From CAYVQU01 sp964453155 (lineage in GTDB: Bacteria > Chloroflexota > Anaerolineae > Anaerolineales > UBA11858): a stretch of 38,800 nucleotides of DNA. Shown piece by piece: positions 17,592 to 24,292 of this stretch; position 1 is the first letter of the stretch, and each line of letters starts with the position of its first letter. The translations under genes were made by a program, and so were the position numbers. Where the stretch lies: assembly GCA_964453155.1 (NCBI GenBank), contig CAYVQU010000031.1, forward strand, positions 1 to 38,800, given 5' to 3'. The notes below the pieces were generated by a model. The model saw only the letters and a list, made by a program, of their open reading frames with translations. It searched no databases and was not told the DNA's origin.

Positions 17592-18953
17592 ATGACCACC
17601 CCCAAACAATTCAGCCGCGACCTGACCAGCGGCAACCTGCATCGCAACATCTGGTTCCTGGCGATCCCCATGATCCTAGAAACCGGCATTCTCAACGTCG
17701 CCCAAGTTCTCGACACTTATTGGGTCGGGAAACTCGGTTCAGCCGCACTGGCGGCCGTCACCATCAGCGTGACCATCCGCTGGGTGCTCAACAGCCTGGC
17801 CAACGGACTGGGGATCGGCGGCATGGCCGTCGTCGCCCGGCGGATTGGCGAAAAGAACGAAGCTGCGGCCGAACACGCAGTCTGGCAGACAATTCTGTTG
17901 GGCATCGGTTTATCAATCTTACTGACCATCCCTGGCGTGTTGCTGGCCAAACCGTTCCTCACTATTTTGGGCGCGGATGCTGAGGTCTTACCCCTGGGGA
18001 TATCCTACCTCCGCATCACTTTAGGGGGGCTATTCACCATTGTTTTGGTTTTTGCGATCAATTCCATGCTGCGGGGTGCCGGCGAAGCCAAACTGGCGAT
18101 GAATGTGCTTTTCCTGGCGACCGCCGTCACCGTAATCCTGGAACCGCTGATGGTTTTTGGCTGGGGTCCTTTCCCAGAGATGGGCATTAATGGCGCCGCC
18201 TGGTCGAATGTTCTTGGCTTTGGGGCCGGGCTACTGCTGCAATTCGTTATATTGTTCCGAGGCCGCGCCCGGATTCGCATCAAATTGAATGATCTCCGGC
18301 CCGATTTTTCGTTAATCGGCCAAATCATTCGGATTGCGTTACCCAGTACCATGCAAATGGTTTTCCGGTCATCATCCCGGCCGATCATCATTGGGCTGGT
18401 TGGCATCTACGGGACTTTTGCTACTGCTGGATACGGGGTCGCCAACCGGATGATCCTCATCGCCCTGATTCCGGCATTTGGGCTGTCCAATTCAGCCAGC
18501 ACACTGGTGGGTCAAAATCTAGGGGCAAAAAACCCCAACCGGGCCGAAGTCAGCGCCTGGTGGGTCAGTGCTTATGGAGCCATTTATCTGGCCACGGCGG
18601 GGGCTTTGCTCTTCATTTTCGCCCGACCATTGATCAGCTTCTTTGATCCCACACCACAAGTTGTGGAGATGGGCGTCAACTGCCTGCGGATTGTGGCCCC
18701 TTCCCTGGTGATCAGCGCGATTGGGATCGCCTTAGGCCGAGCATTTGATGGCGCGGGCGACACTGTCCCCGCGATGCTGGTCAACCTGTCCACCTTATGG
18801 ATATTGGAAATTCCCGCCGCCTACGGGTTGGCCAAATGGGCCGGGCTGGGTGTCATTGGTATTTTTTGGGGACGGGCAATCGCCAATGTCGCGAATGGTC
18901 TGGCATTTGGCATTTGGTTCAAATTAGGTCGCTGGAAACGGCGACAAGTCTGA
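17592..18953 (+). CDS. MATE family multidrug/cation efflux transporter
   Basis: About 453 residues with 12 hydrophobic helices. The MATE repeats are recognisable (WFLAIPMILETGILNVAQVLDTYWVGKLG near the start and LPSTMQMVFRSSSRPIIIGLVGIYG in the second half). Known members export drugs or metabolites by Na+/H+ antiport; the substrate is unknown. I set the start at 17592 because the in-frame extension upstream (to 17520) runs through the repeat. The ribosome binding site is weak. Confidence 0.85.
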   Translation: MTTPKQFSRDLTSGNLHRNIWFLAIPMILETGILNVAQVLDTYWVGKLGSAALAAVTISVTIRWVLNSLANGLGIGGMAVVARRIGEKNEAAAEHAVWQTILLGIGLSILLTIPGVLLAKPFLTILGADAEVLPLGISYLRITLGGLFTIVLVFAINSMLRGAGEAKLAMNVLFLATAVTVILEPLMVFGWGPFPEMGINGAAWSNVLGFGAGLLLQFVILFRGRARIRIKLNDLRPDFSLIGQIIRIALPSTMQMVFRSSSRPIIIGLVGIYGTFATAGYGVANRMILIALIPAFGLSNSASTLVGQNLGAKNPNRAEVSAWWVSAYGAIYLATAGALLFIFARPLISFFDPTPQVVEMGVNCLRIVAPSLVISAIGIALGRAFDGAGDTVPAMLVNLSTLWILEIPAAYGLAKWAGLGVIGIFWGRAIANVANGLAFGIWFKLGRWKRRQV

Positions 18954-18957
18954 TTTT

Positions 18958-19028
18958 GGACGCAGATCAATGCTGATGAACGCAGATTTTTCTTTCTCTA
19001 TCTGCGTTTATCCTGTAAATCTGCGTCC
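18958..19028. repeat. CGCAGAT-word inverted repeat
   Basis: The left arm GGACGCAGATCAATGCTGAT plus GAACGCAGATT (18958-18988) pairs with ATCTGCGTTTATCC and AAATCTGCGTCC (19000-19028). It fills the gap between the MATE and phosphoglucomutase genes and is the full version of the repeat at 8804-8843. Confidence 0.75.
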
Positions 19029-19041
19029 AATTTAATGAATT

Positions 19042-19800
19042 ATGAATAAACTTTTCTTTGAAGCAGTAATTTTTGATTTAGATGGCGTGATCACCGACAC
19101 GGCCGCGGTCCACAGCACCGCTTGGAAGCAGATGTTCGATGAATATCTGCGGGCATACTCGGAAAGGGAAGGGATTCCGTTCGATGAGTTCACTCATGAA
19201 AATGATTATCTTCCACATGTGGATGGTAAACCCCGTTACAAAGGGGTCGCCGATTTTTTGGCATCAAGAGATATTTCTCTACCCTATGGAGATTCCGATA
19301 ATCCCCCCTCTCAGGAATCGATCTGCGGCCTGGGAAACCGGAAAAATCAGCTTTTCAACGAAATCATCGCCGGCGGAAACGTCATCGTTTTCCAATCCAC
19401 AGTGGATTTGATCCAGCAACTCAAGGATTTGGGCATCCGCATTGGGGTTGCTTCCTCCAGTAAAAATTGTAAAACTGTGCTGGAAGCCGTCGGAATATTG
19501 GATCAATTCGAAACCCGCGTGGACGGCGTCGTCTCTGCCGAGATCGGATTGAAGGGTAAACCCGAACCCGACATTTTCACTACCGCCTGCGATAATCTTG
19601 GGATATCCTATGACCGGACCGTGATTGTCGAGGATGCCGTTTCGGGTGTTCAAGCTGGACGGAATGGTAATTTTGGTCTGGTTTTAGGAATTGCCCGTGA
19701 GGATAACGAAGCTGATTTAAAAACCAATGGGGCTGATATTGTTATTACGGATATGGCAGAAATAGATATTGAGACCATTAACCAGTGGTTTGAGAAATGA
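19042..19800 (+). CDS. pgmB: beta-phosphoglucomutase-family HAD hydrolase
   Basis: The protein has 252 residues. HAD motif I FDLDGVITDTA, with the beta-PGM-type second Asp, is near the N-terminus; then come the cap domain, motif II Ser-Ser (GVASSSKN), the motif III lysine (GLKGKPEPDIF) and motif IV IVEDAVSGV. Beta-PGM converts beta-glucose-1-phosphate to glucose-6-phosphate, the step after maltose or trehalose phosphorylases, which fits the nearby treS and GH13 genes. No phosphorylase gene is in the window. No ribosome binding site is visible before ATG 19042. Confidence 0.88.
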   Translation: MNKLFFEAVIFDLDGVITDTAAVHSTAWKQMFDEYLRAYSEREGIPFDEFTHENDYLPHVDGKPRYKGVADFLASRDISLPYGDSDNPPSQESICGLGNRKNQLFNEIIAGGNVIVFQSTVDLIQQLKDLGIRIGVASSSKNCKTVLEAVGILDQFETRVDGVVSAEIGLKGKPEPDIFTTACDNLGISYDRTVIVEDAVSGVQAGRNGNFGLVLGIAREDNEADLKTNGADIVITDMAEIDIETINQWFEK

Positions 19801-19809
19801 AATTCTTGA

Positions 19810-19872
19810 AAACGTGAAGCGTGATACGTGAGTCTTGCAGTTATCATGTATCACACTTCACGCTTCATGTTT
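19810..19872. repeat. AAACGTGAAGCGTGATACGTG inverted repeat
   Basis: The left arm AAACGTGAAGCGTGATACGT (19810-19829) is complementary to the right arm (19844-19872), which carries an extra internal ACTTCACGC word. A close relative lies at 32202-32259. Confidence 0.75.
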
Positions 19873-19885
19873 AAAAGGAGCATCA

Positions 19886-20863
19886 ATGTCTGAAAACCAA
19901 CTACTGTATCTCTCTCGAGCCGAAGTTGAATCGGTCGGGCTGAGTATGGCCGAAATCATCGAACTGTTGGAGAGCGCTTACCAGGAAAAGGGAGCCGGAC
20001 GTTTTGAAATGCCCCCCAAACCGGGGATTCATCCCGGTGGAGGAGATAATTTCATCCACGCCATGCCAGCCTATATCCCGGCTATGCAGGCTGCGGGTTT
20101 AAAATGGGTTAGCGGATTTCCCGAAAATGCCCAACGAGGCCTGCCCTACATCACCGGATTGATGGTATTGAACGATGCCGAAACCGGCCTGCCGATAGCA
20201 GTCATGGATTGCGTCTGGATTACGGCTATGCGCACCGCAGCGGCCACCGCGGTCTCGGCCAGACGACTGGCCCGGAAAGATTCGGCAGTTTTGGGTGTTT
20301 TGGGCTGCGGGGTTCAAGGACTCACCAATACCGAGGCTTTAAATGTCGATTTCCCCCTCGAAAAAGTGTTGGCCTACGATATCGATCCCACGGCCACTGA
20401 ACATTTCACGCAAGAAGTGTCCAGCCGTTTTGGGTTAGAAGTTATTCCCGTAGAAACACCCCAAGCAGCCGTAATCGGCTGTGATCTGGTCGTCACCGCA
20501 GGACCAATTTTGAAAACGCCGCACGCTACCATCCCTGCGGGTTGGCTGGAGTCCGGCGCGTTCGCCTCCTTGATCGATTTTGACTCCTATTGGAGCCGGG
20601 CCGCTCTCAAGGAGGTTGATAAATTCTGCACCGATGATCAAGCTCAACTCCAGCATTACATCGATGTCGGCTATTTCAAGGATATTCCCCCTGTCCATGC
20701 TGATTTGGGCGAACTGGTCACCGGCCAGAAACCGGGACGCGAGAATCCTGCCGAGCGCACCATCGCCTGTAATTTGGGGTTAGCCCTCAATGATGTCGCA
20801 GTCGCCCCCGAAATCTATCGCCGGGCTAAAGAGATGGGAATCGGAACCTGGCTGCCACTTTAG
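19886..20863 (+). CDS. ornithine cyclodeaminase / mu-crystallin family protein
   Basis: The protein has 325 residues. The family hallmarks are RGLPYITGLMVLNDAETG, the conserved RTAAATAVSARRLAR, the Rossmann motif LGVLGCGVQGLTNTEAL near residue 138, and GADLGELVTG-like HADLGELVTG. Homologues include ornithine cyclodeaminase, alanine dehydrogenase (archaeal), ketimine reductase and delta-1-pyrroline-2-carboxylate reductase; the substrate is not clear. AAAAGGAG before ATG 19886 supports the start; the upstream extension runs into the repeat. Confidence 0.88.
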   Translation: MSENQLLYLSRAEVESVGLSMAEIIELLESAYQEKGAGRFEMPPKPGIHPGGGDNFIHAMPAYIPAMQAAGLKWVSGFPENAQRGLPYITGLMVLNDAETGLPIAVMDCVWITAMRTAAATAVSARRLARKDSAVLGVLGCGVQGLTNTEALNVDFPLEKVLAYDIDPTATEHFTQEVSSRFGLEVIPVETPQAAVIGCDLVVTAGPILKTPHATIPAGWLESGAFASLIDFDSYWSRAALKEVDKFCTDDQAQLQHYIDVGYFKDIPPVHADLGELVTGQKPGRENPAERTIACNLGLALNDVAVAPEIYRRAKEMGIGTWLPL

Positions 20864-20892
20864 ACCACGATTTCCCAAGGATATGCTCCGCG

Positions 20893-20937
20893 AAGGACAC
20901 AAAGTTTTGTCTTTTCTTCGGGTCGCTTTGTGTCCTT
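20893..20937. repeat. AAGGACACAAAG inverted repeat, possible terminator
   Basis: A perfect 12-bp stem: AAGGACACAAAG (20893-20904) with CTTTGTGTCCTT (20926-20937), followed by TGTGGTT. Its position after the cyclodeaminase-like gene suits a terminator. Confidence 0.7.
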
Positions 20938-20963
20938 TGTGGTTAATTTATCGCTAACATTTC

Positions 20964-21455
20964 ATGAACACCATAAATCACTCGGATTGCGTCGCTTGTA
21001 AAACGCTATCAAGAGAACTTCAGGTCCCCGGCGGGATAATTTTTGAAGATGAATATTGGTTGGTAGATCATACTTTACCCCCAGTCTTAATCCGCGGGCA
21101 ATTAATCATCAAACTCAAACGGCACTGCGAGCATTTAGCCAAACTCACACCCCCTGAAACAGACACATTAGGACCGATCATTCAGCTAATCTGTGAAGCA
21201 GTAAGTGAAGTCATCAAGCCAGAAAAAATCCACGTAGCGTCTTATGGTGAGGGCATCAAACATATTCATTTCATTGTTACACCCAGGATAGAAGAAATGC
21301 CAACCAGTAATATCCGGTTGACGATTTGGATTGTCTGGCGCAGGTGGTTGAACCGGTTAGGGTGGAAAAGGGTGGTGAATTCTAAAGAAGAAGCGGCGGA
21401 AATAGCCAGTCAAATTCGTGATTACTTGGAAAAGAAAAACCGGGATTCGCGTTGA
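20964..21455 (+). CDS. HIT-like protein with degenerate triad
   Basis: The protein has 163 residues. It starts with a CVAC zinc-ribbon-like motif and follows the bacterial HIT layout GGIIFEDEYWLVDH, RGQLIIKLKRHCEHLAKLTPPE. The histidine triad reads KHIHFIVTPR, so His100 and the usually catalytic His102 are present but the third His is Ile104. HIT proteins act on nucleoside phosphoramidates and related compounds; activity here is uncertain. No ribosome binding site is seen. Its last codons form the left arm of the terminator. Confidence 0.7.
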   Translation: MNTINHSDCVACKTLSRELQVPGGIIFEDEYWLVDHTLPPVLIRGQLIIKLKRHCEHLAKLTPPETDTLGPIIQLICEAVSEVIKPEKIHVASYGEGIKHIHFIVTPRIEEMPTSNIRLTIWIVWRRWLNRLGWKRVVNSKEEAAEIASQIRDYLEKKNRDSR

Positions 21456-21473
21456 ATCCCGGTTTCGTTTTTT
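21437..21473. terminator. bidirectional rho-independent terminator
   Basis: A 12-bp perfect stem, AAACCGGGATTC (21437-21448) with GAATCCCGGTTT (21454-21465), 5-nt loop, followed by CGTTTTTT on the plus strand and TTCTTTT on the minus strand. It serves the HIT-like gene and the convergent lipoprotein gene and overlaps the end of the former. Confidence 0.92.
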
Positions 21474-21483
21474 GAGTCACGCT

Positions 21484-22509
21484 TTATGGCCGCGCGCCTA
21501 AGGCCCCTTCCAACTGCCCTAACCCGCTCAGAGCCGAAGTATTCTGCCCGCGAGCCAATTGATTGGTAATGTTACCGATATTTCCAGATACATCATTCAA
21601 TTTTGGCCCCCCAAATTGATCTAGGCCAGCCTGGGCATTGACACCCAATTGGGCAATATTGCGTAACTCCGTTAGGTTTAATTGGCGATCGGCCAGCCCA
21701 TTACGGACCGCATCAACATAATCAAATGCGCTCAAAAGCGCTTCGCGGCGATTACCGGCGACTTCGGTGGGAACCAGAGTTTGCAGTTCAGCAATCCGAG
21801 CTTCAATTTCTACTTGATGATCTACCATCCAGGTTTCGCGCTTGGCTTGCAATTCAGGCAATTTCTCTTCAGCGGTTTGGATCGCGGTATCAAGCTGTTC
21901 GATAACTTCTAAAGCGACCTCCCCACCAGCCCCTAAAGCTCCTTCCACCTCAATCAATAATTCGACCATCTCCACCGCGACTTCGGCTAAGACGACCAAG
22001 TCATCTTCTAATGCTTCGAGAAGATAGAGGGTTTCCATCGCCAATTCACCGTAGATACCGTAATAAGCATAGATTAGCTCTTCGGTAAGTTCAATGGCTT
22101 CTTCCATCTCGTAGACATAGGTCTCGATCTCATCGTACTCTTCCTGGGTGATGGTGCCATCGGCGGTGGCCTCCGCCGTAACCGTATTGACCTGTTCGGA
22201 AGCTGCCATGGTTTCATCAACGTGGTCTTCGATTAAGAGCGCTAATTCCTCCTCAGAAAGTTCACCATACGCCTCTGCCAGTTCTTCATTTGAAGGCTCC
22301 TCTGCAGGCATAGCCGTAACAGTGGCTTCAACTGCGGCTTCAATCTGAGCATCCATCTCGGTTTGGGCAGTGGCTGTCCCCGCAATGGCAGCATCGATGG
22401 TTGCCTGCGTGTCAGGGGTTGGTTCTGCTCCGCCCCCCACAGCCCCACAGGCAGAAATACTCACGAACATTAGCAAAATAATCAACCAGAAAACGAGTTT
22501 TCGATACAT
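21484..22509 (-). CDS. helical lipoprotein of unknown function
   Basis: A 341-residue protein with a lipoprotein signal peptide: hydrophobic run LVFWLIILLMFV and lipobox ISAC (Cys21). The mature part starts with GAVGGGAEPTPDTQATIDAA, a Thr/Ala-rich acidic stretch, then long Glu-rich, probably coiled-coil helices and an Asn/Gly/Gln-rich tail. I recognise no enzymatic domain. AGGAGGT is 3 nt before the start. The leader consists largely of a perfect heptamer repeat. Confidence 0.82.
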   Translation of the reverse strand: MYRKLVFWLIILLMFVSISACGAVGGGAEPTPDTQATIDAAIAGTATAQTEMDAQIEAAVEATVTAMPAEEPSNEELAEAYGELSEEELALLIEDHVDETMAASEQVNTVTAEATADGTITQEEYDEIETYVYEMEEAIELTEELIYAYYGIYGELAMETLYLLEALEDDLVVLAEVAVEMVELLIEVEGALGAGGEVALEVIEQLDTAIQTAEEKLPELQAKRETWMVDHQVEIEARIAELQTLVPTEVAGNRREALLSAFDYVDAVRNGLADRQLNLTELRNIAQLGVNAQAGLDQFGGPKLNDVSGNIGNITNQLARGQNTSALSGLGQLEGALGARP

Positions 22510-22520
22510 GGGACCTCCTG

Positions 22521-22576
22521 AAGACTGAAGACTGAAGACTGAAGACTGAAGACTGAAGACTGAAGACTGAAGACTG
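22521..22576. repeat. tandem heptamer repeat, eight perfect copies
   Basis: The unit AAGACTG is repeated eight times without a mismatch, forming most of the untranslated leader of the lipoprotein gene (minus strand: CAGTCTT units, then CAGGAGGTCCC and ATG). Such arrays can change copy number by slippage. The same word occurs at 26311-26322. Confidence 0.95.
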
Positions 22577-22580
22577 AAAA

Positions 22581-22609
22581 AGTATACCTTACGCCAATTT
22601 CCAATTCAA
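22581..22609 (-). promoter_or_regulatory. sigma-70-type promoter of the lipoprotein gene
   Basis: On the minus strand, TTGAAT (plus 22604-22609), a 17-nt spacer and TATACT (plus 22581-22586) predict transcription starting near 22574, within the first heptamer units. Confidence 0.65.
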
Positions 22610-22615
22610 GCTGGA

Positions 22616-23125
22616 TCAATCTTCTTTATTGATTTGAGAGACATCAAGTTCAATCGGAACATCGCGCGGATTACCTAAGAACTGCAAAAGAACCCGAACC
22701 CGGTCTTTTCCATCGATCCGAGAATCAAAAATGGCATCATACCCCTCAAAAGGTCCCGCCTGAATCTGAACTTTGTCGCCTGCTTTTAGACCATCAAAAA
22801 CTTCCCCGCCTGCGTCATTAATTTCCTTAACCCGTTTCTGCAACTCAAAAATCAAGTTGTCGGGTACCATGGCAGGTTCGCCTCCAAATGAAACCAACCC
22901 CAAGGTGTGGGGCATCCATTTAAATTGCGATATTCCGCTAGACTCCAAATCTACCCTGACAAACATATACCCGGGAAAATAGGGTTTGATTTTCCTCGAC
23001 CGGGGATTAACCGGATGAACCCGTAAGCGTGGATAGAAATTTTCAATTCCCTGAGCGTTTAGTTGTCCCCAGATCATATCCTCTTTCCGGGGTTTGCTTC
23101 GCAGCGCATACCATTTAAACGACAT
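22616..23125 (-). CDS. NusG-family transcription elongation/antitermination protein
   Basis: A 169-residue protein with the NGN domain (WYALRSKPRKEDMIWGQLNAQGIENFYPR, PYFPGYMFVRVD) and a C-terminal KOW domain (LKAGDKVQIQAGPFEGYDAIFDS). NusG-type proteins bind RNA polymerase and ribosome or Rho. It is not next to secE or ribosomal protein genes, so it may be a specialised paralogue (RfaH/LoaP-like) and not the housekeeping nusG. The start at 23125 (MSFKWYALR) begins at the domain boundary and has AAGGTGAG about 8 nt upstream. Confidence 0.87.
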   Translation of the reverse strand: MSFKWYALRSKPRKEDMIWGQLNAQGIENFYPRLRVHPVNPRSRKIKPYFPGYMFVRVDLESSGISQFKWMPHTLGLVSFGGEPAMVPDNLIFELQKRVKEINDAGGEVFDGLKAGDKVQIQAGPFEGYDAIFDSRIDGKDRVRVLLQFLGNPRDVPIELDVSQINKED

Positions 23126-23210
23126 TTCAGATCTCACCTTCTTTTCTAAGATTGCTGGCATTGTAATCGTCGTAAGCGGAGTTGACAAGTTTTGATAGGT
23201 GGGTTGGCAG

Positions 23211-23216
23211 TATAAT
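23211..23216 (+). promoter_or_regulatory. -10 element before the P-loop gene
   Basis: Perfect TATAAT preceded by TTGGCAG, resembling the TTGGCG-TATAAT seen at 57 and 33144. A TTGACA at 23182-23187 is 23 nt upstream, too far for a standard -35. Confidence 0.5.
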
Positions 23217-23253
23217 TACCAAGCAATTTAATTTCGGAGAGGAAAAAATACTT

Positions 23254-23970
23254 ATGAAAAATACATTCGACATTATTCTACTCATTGCCCGCCCAGCCGC
23301 GGGAAAAAGTGAGATCATTGATCACCTAAAGAAAACCCCCGTCTCAGAACGAATTGAGCGCTTCCATATTGGGAAATTTGAAGAGATTGATGATTTTCCA
23401 ATGTTATGGACTTGGTTTGAAGAAGATGCCATTTTAACAAAATTAGGGCATCCTCGCCTACACACGGATGAAAATGTTGAATTTAAAGAAACTTATTTGT
23501 GGGATTTGTTAGTAGAGCGAATTTGCCTGGAATACCAGAAAAAATTACGGGATGATTCCGAATACCATCAGCAGAAAACCACCATCATTGAATTTGCCCG
23601 TGGCACCCAACACGGGGGGTTTGCCCGGGCATTTAAACACCTTACCCCTGAGATCGCAGCGAAAATGGGGATCTTGTACATCAATGTGAGTTGGGAAGAA
23701 TCCCTACGAAAGAACCGGTCTCGTTTCAATCCTGATCGCCCCGATAGCATCCTGGAACATGGCTTACCTGACGACAAACTTGAAAAACTCTATCGGCATG
23801 TCGATTGGGAAACGGTTAGCGCCGCTGATCCCCACTACATCGAAATTCAGGGCACGCGCGTACCCTATGTGGTGTTCGAGAACGAGGATGATGTAACCAC
23901 TGGACGCGGTCTCCCCCTCGCCAACCGGCTAGAAACTACTTTGAACCAATTGTGGTCCCTTTATAAATAA
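23254..23970 (+). CDS. P-loop NTPase/kinase-like protein, function unknown
   Basis: A 238-residue protein with Walker A ARPAAGKSE near residue 15 and, further on, a possible TTIIEFARG strand and a Lys/Arg-rich segment WEESLRKNRSRFNPDRPDS. This resembles nucleoside/adenylylsulfate kinase-like P-loop folds, but I cannot assign a substrate. The start at 23254 follows GGAGAGG. It is divergent from the NusG-family gene, with about 130 bp between. Confidence 0.7.
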   Translation: MKNTFDIILLIARPAAGKSEIIDHLKKTPVSERIERFHIGKFEEIDDFPMLWTWFEEDAILTKLGHPRLHTDENVEFKETYLWDLLVERICLEYQKKLRDDSEYHQQKTTIIEFARGTQHGGFARAFKHLTPEIAAKMGILYINVSWEESLRKNRSRFNPDRPDSILEHGLPDDKLEKLYRHVDWETVSAADPHYIEIQGTRVPYVVFENEDDVTTGRGLPLANRLETTLNQLWSLYK

Positions 23971-24004
23971 ATTTAGAAAAACGGAGTAAATTGTCACATT
24001 TTAA

Positions 24005-24020
24005 TGTGAAATATGTCACA
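24005..24020. promoter_or_regulatory. Crp/Fnr-type operator upstream of the hdr/flx operon
   Basis: A perfect TGTGA-N6-TCACA palindrome. It overlaps on the left with TCACA-N6-TGTGA (23994-24009), giving a larger symmetric region. Its centre is about 48 bp upstream of the predicted transcription start, roughly where a class II activator would sit. The Crp/Fnr protein at 37936-38616 is a candidate binder. Confidence 0.8.
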
Positions 24021-24048
24021 ATATTGCTCCTATTTTCACAACCTATGC

Positions 24049-24054
24049 TATACT
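24049..24054 (+). promoter_or_regulatory. -10 box of the hdr/flx operon
   Basis: TATACT, followed by a purine-rich start region and AGGAGG (24061-24066). The -35 region is poor (TTGCTC at 24024-24029, spacer 19), consistent with an activator-dependent promoter. Confidence 0.5.
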
Positions 24055-24154
24055 GAAATCAGGAGGATTGCGCAATAATTCACAATACAGGGTCGTGAGG
24101 CCGGGCTTCCGTTTCGCTTTCGATTTTTATCGCTTAACCGCGGAGGGCGAATAC

Positions 24155-24292
24155 ATGCCTATCAGGTCGCAATATCATTTTCGGGATAGGTTGTTTCGCA
24201 AGACTAACGACTGTACCCACCCATATCGAGTGAGAATCTTGGCTGATTTTCATCGGGTTTGGGTGGGTTTTGATTTAAAGGAGGTCCATTGA
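24155..24292 (+). CDS. possible 45-codon leader ORF before hdrA
   Basis: ATG 24155 has an ideal GGAGG 8 nt upstream (24142-24146), and its stop overlaps the hdrA start as TGATG. The peptide is basic and aromatic-rich (MPIRSQYHFRDRLFRK at its start) and resembles nothing I know. It spans the hairpin at 24215-24268, so its translation could open that hairpin and couple translation to hdrA. It could equally be chance in a structured leader RNA. Confidence 0.4.
   Translation: MPIRSQYHFRDRLFRKTNDCTHPYRVRILADFHRVWVGFDLKEVH
24215..24268 (+). promoter_or_regulatory. long stem-loop in the hdrA leader, possible attenuator
   Basis: ACCCACCCA (24215-24223) pairs perfectly with TGGGTGGGT (24260-24268), and inner segments CGAGTGAGAATC and GATTTTCATCG extend the stem. 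TTTTGATTT follows and GGAGG of hdrA is 11 nt downstream. It may act as a terminator/attenuator or shield. I do not recognise a known riboswitch in 24061-24291. Confidence 0.6.

Noticed and set aside
22521..22576. CRISPR array
   Set aside because: The 7-bp units are directly adjacent without spacers, and no cas genes are present.
24061..24291. Known metabolite riboswitch in the hdrA leader
   Set aside because: I could not match it to the cobalamin, molybdenum-cofactor or other conserved cores by eye; listed only as an unclassified structured leader.
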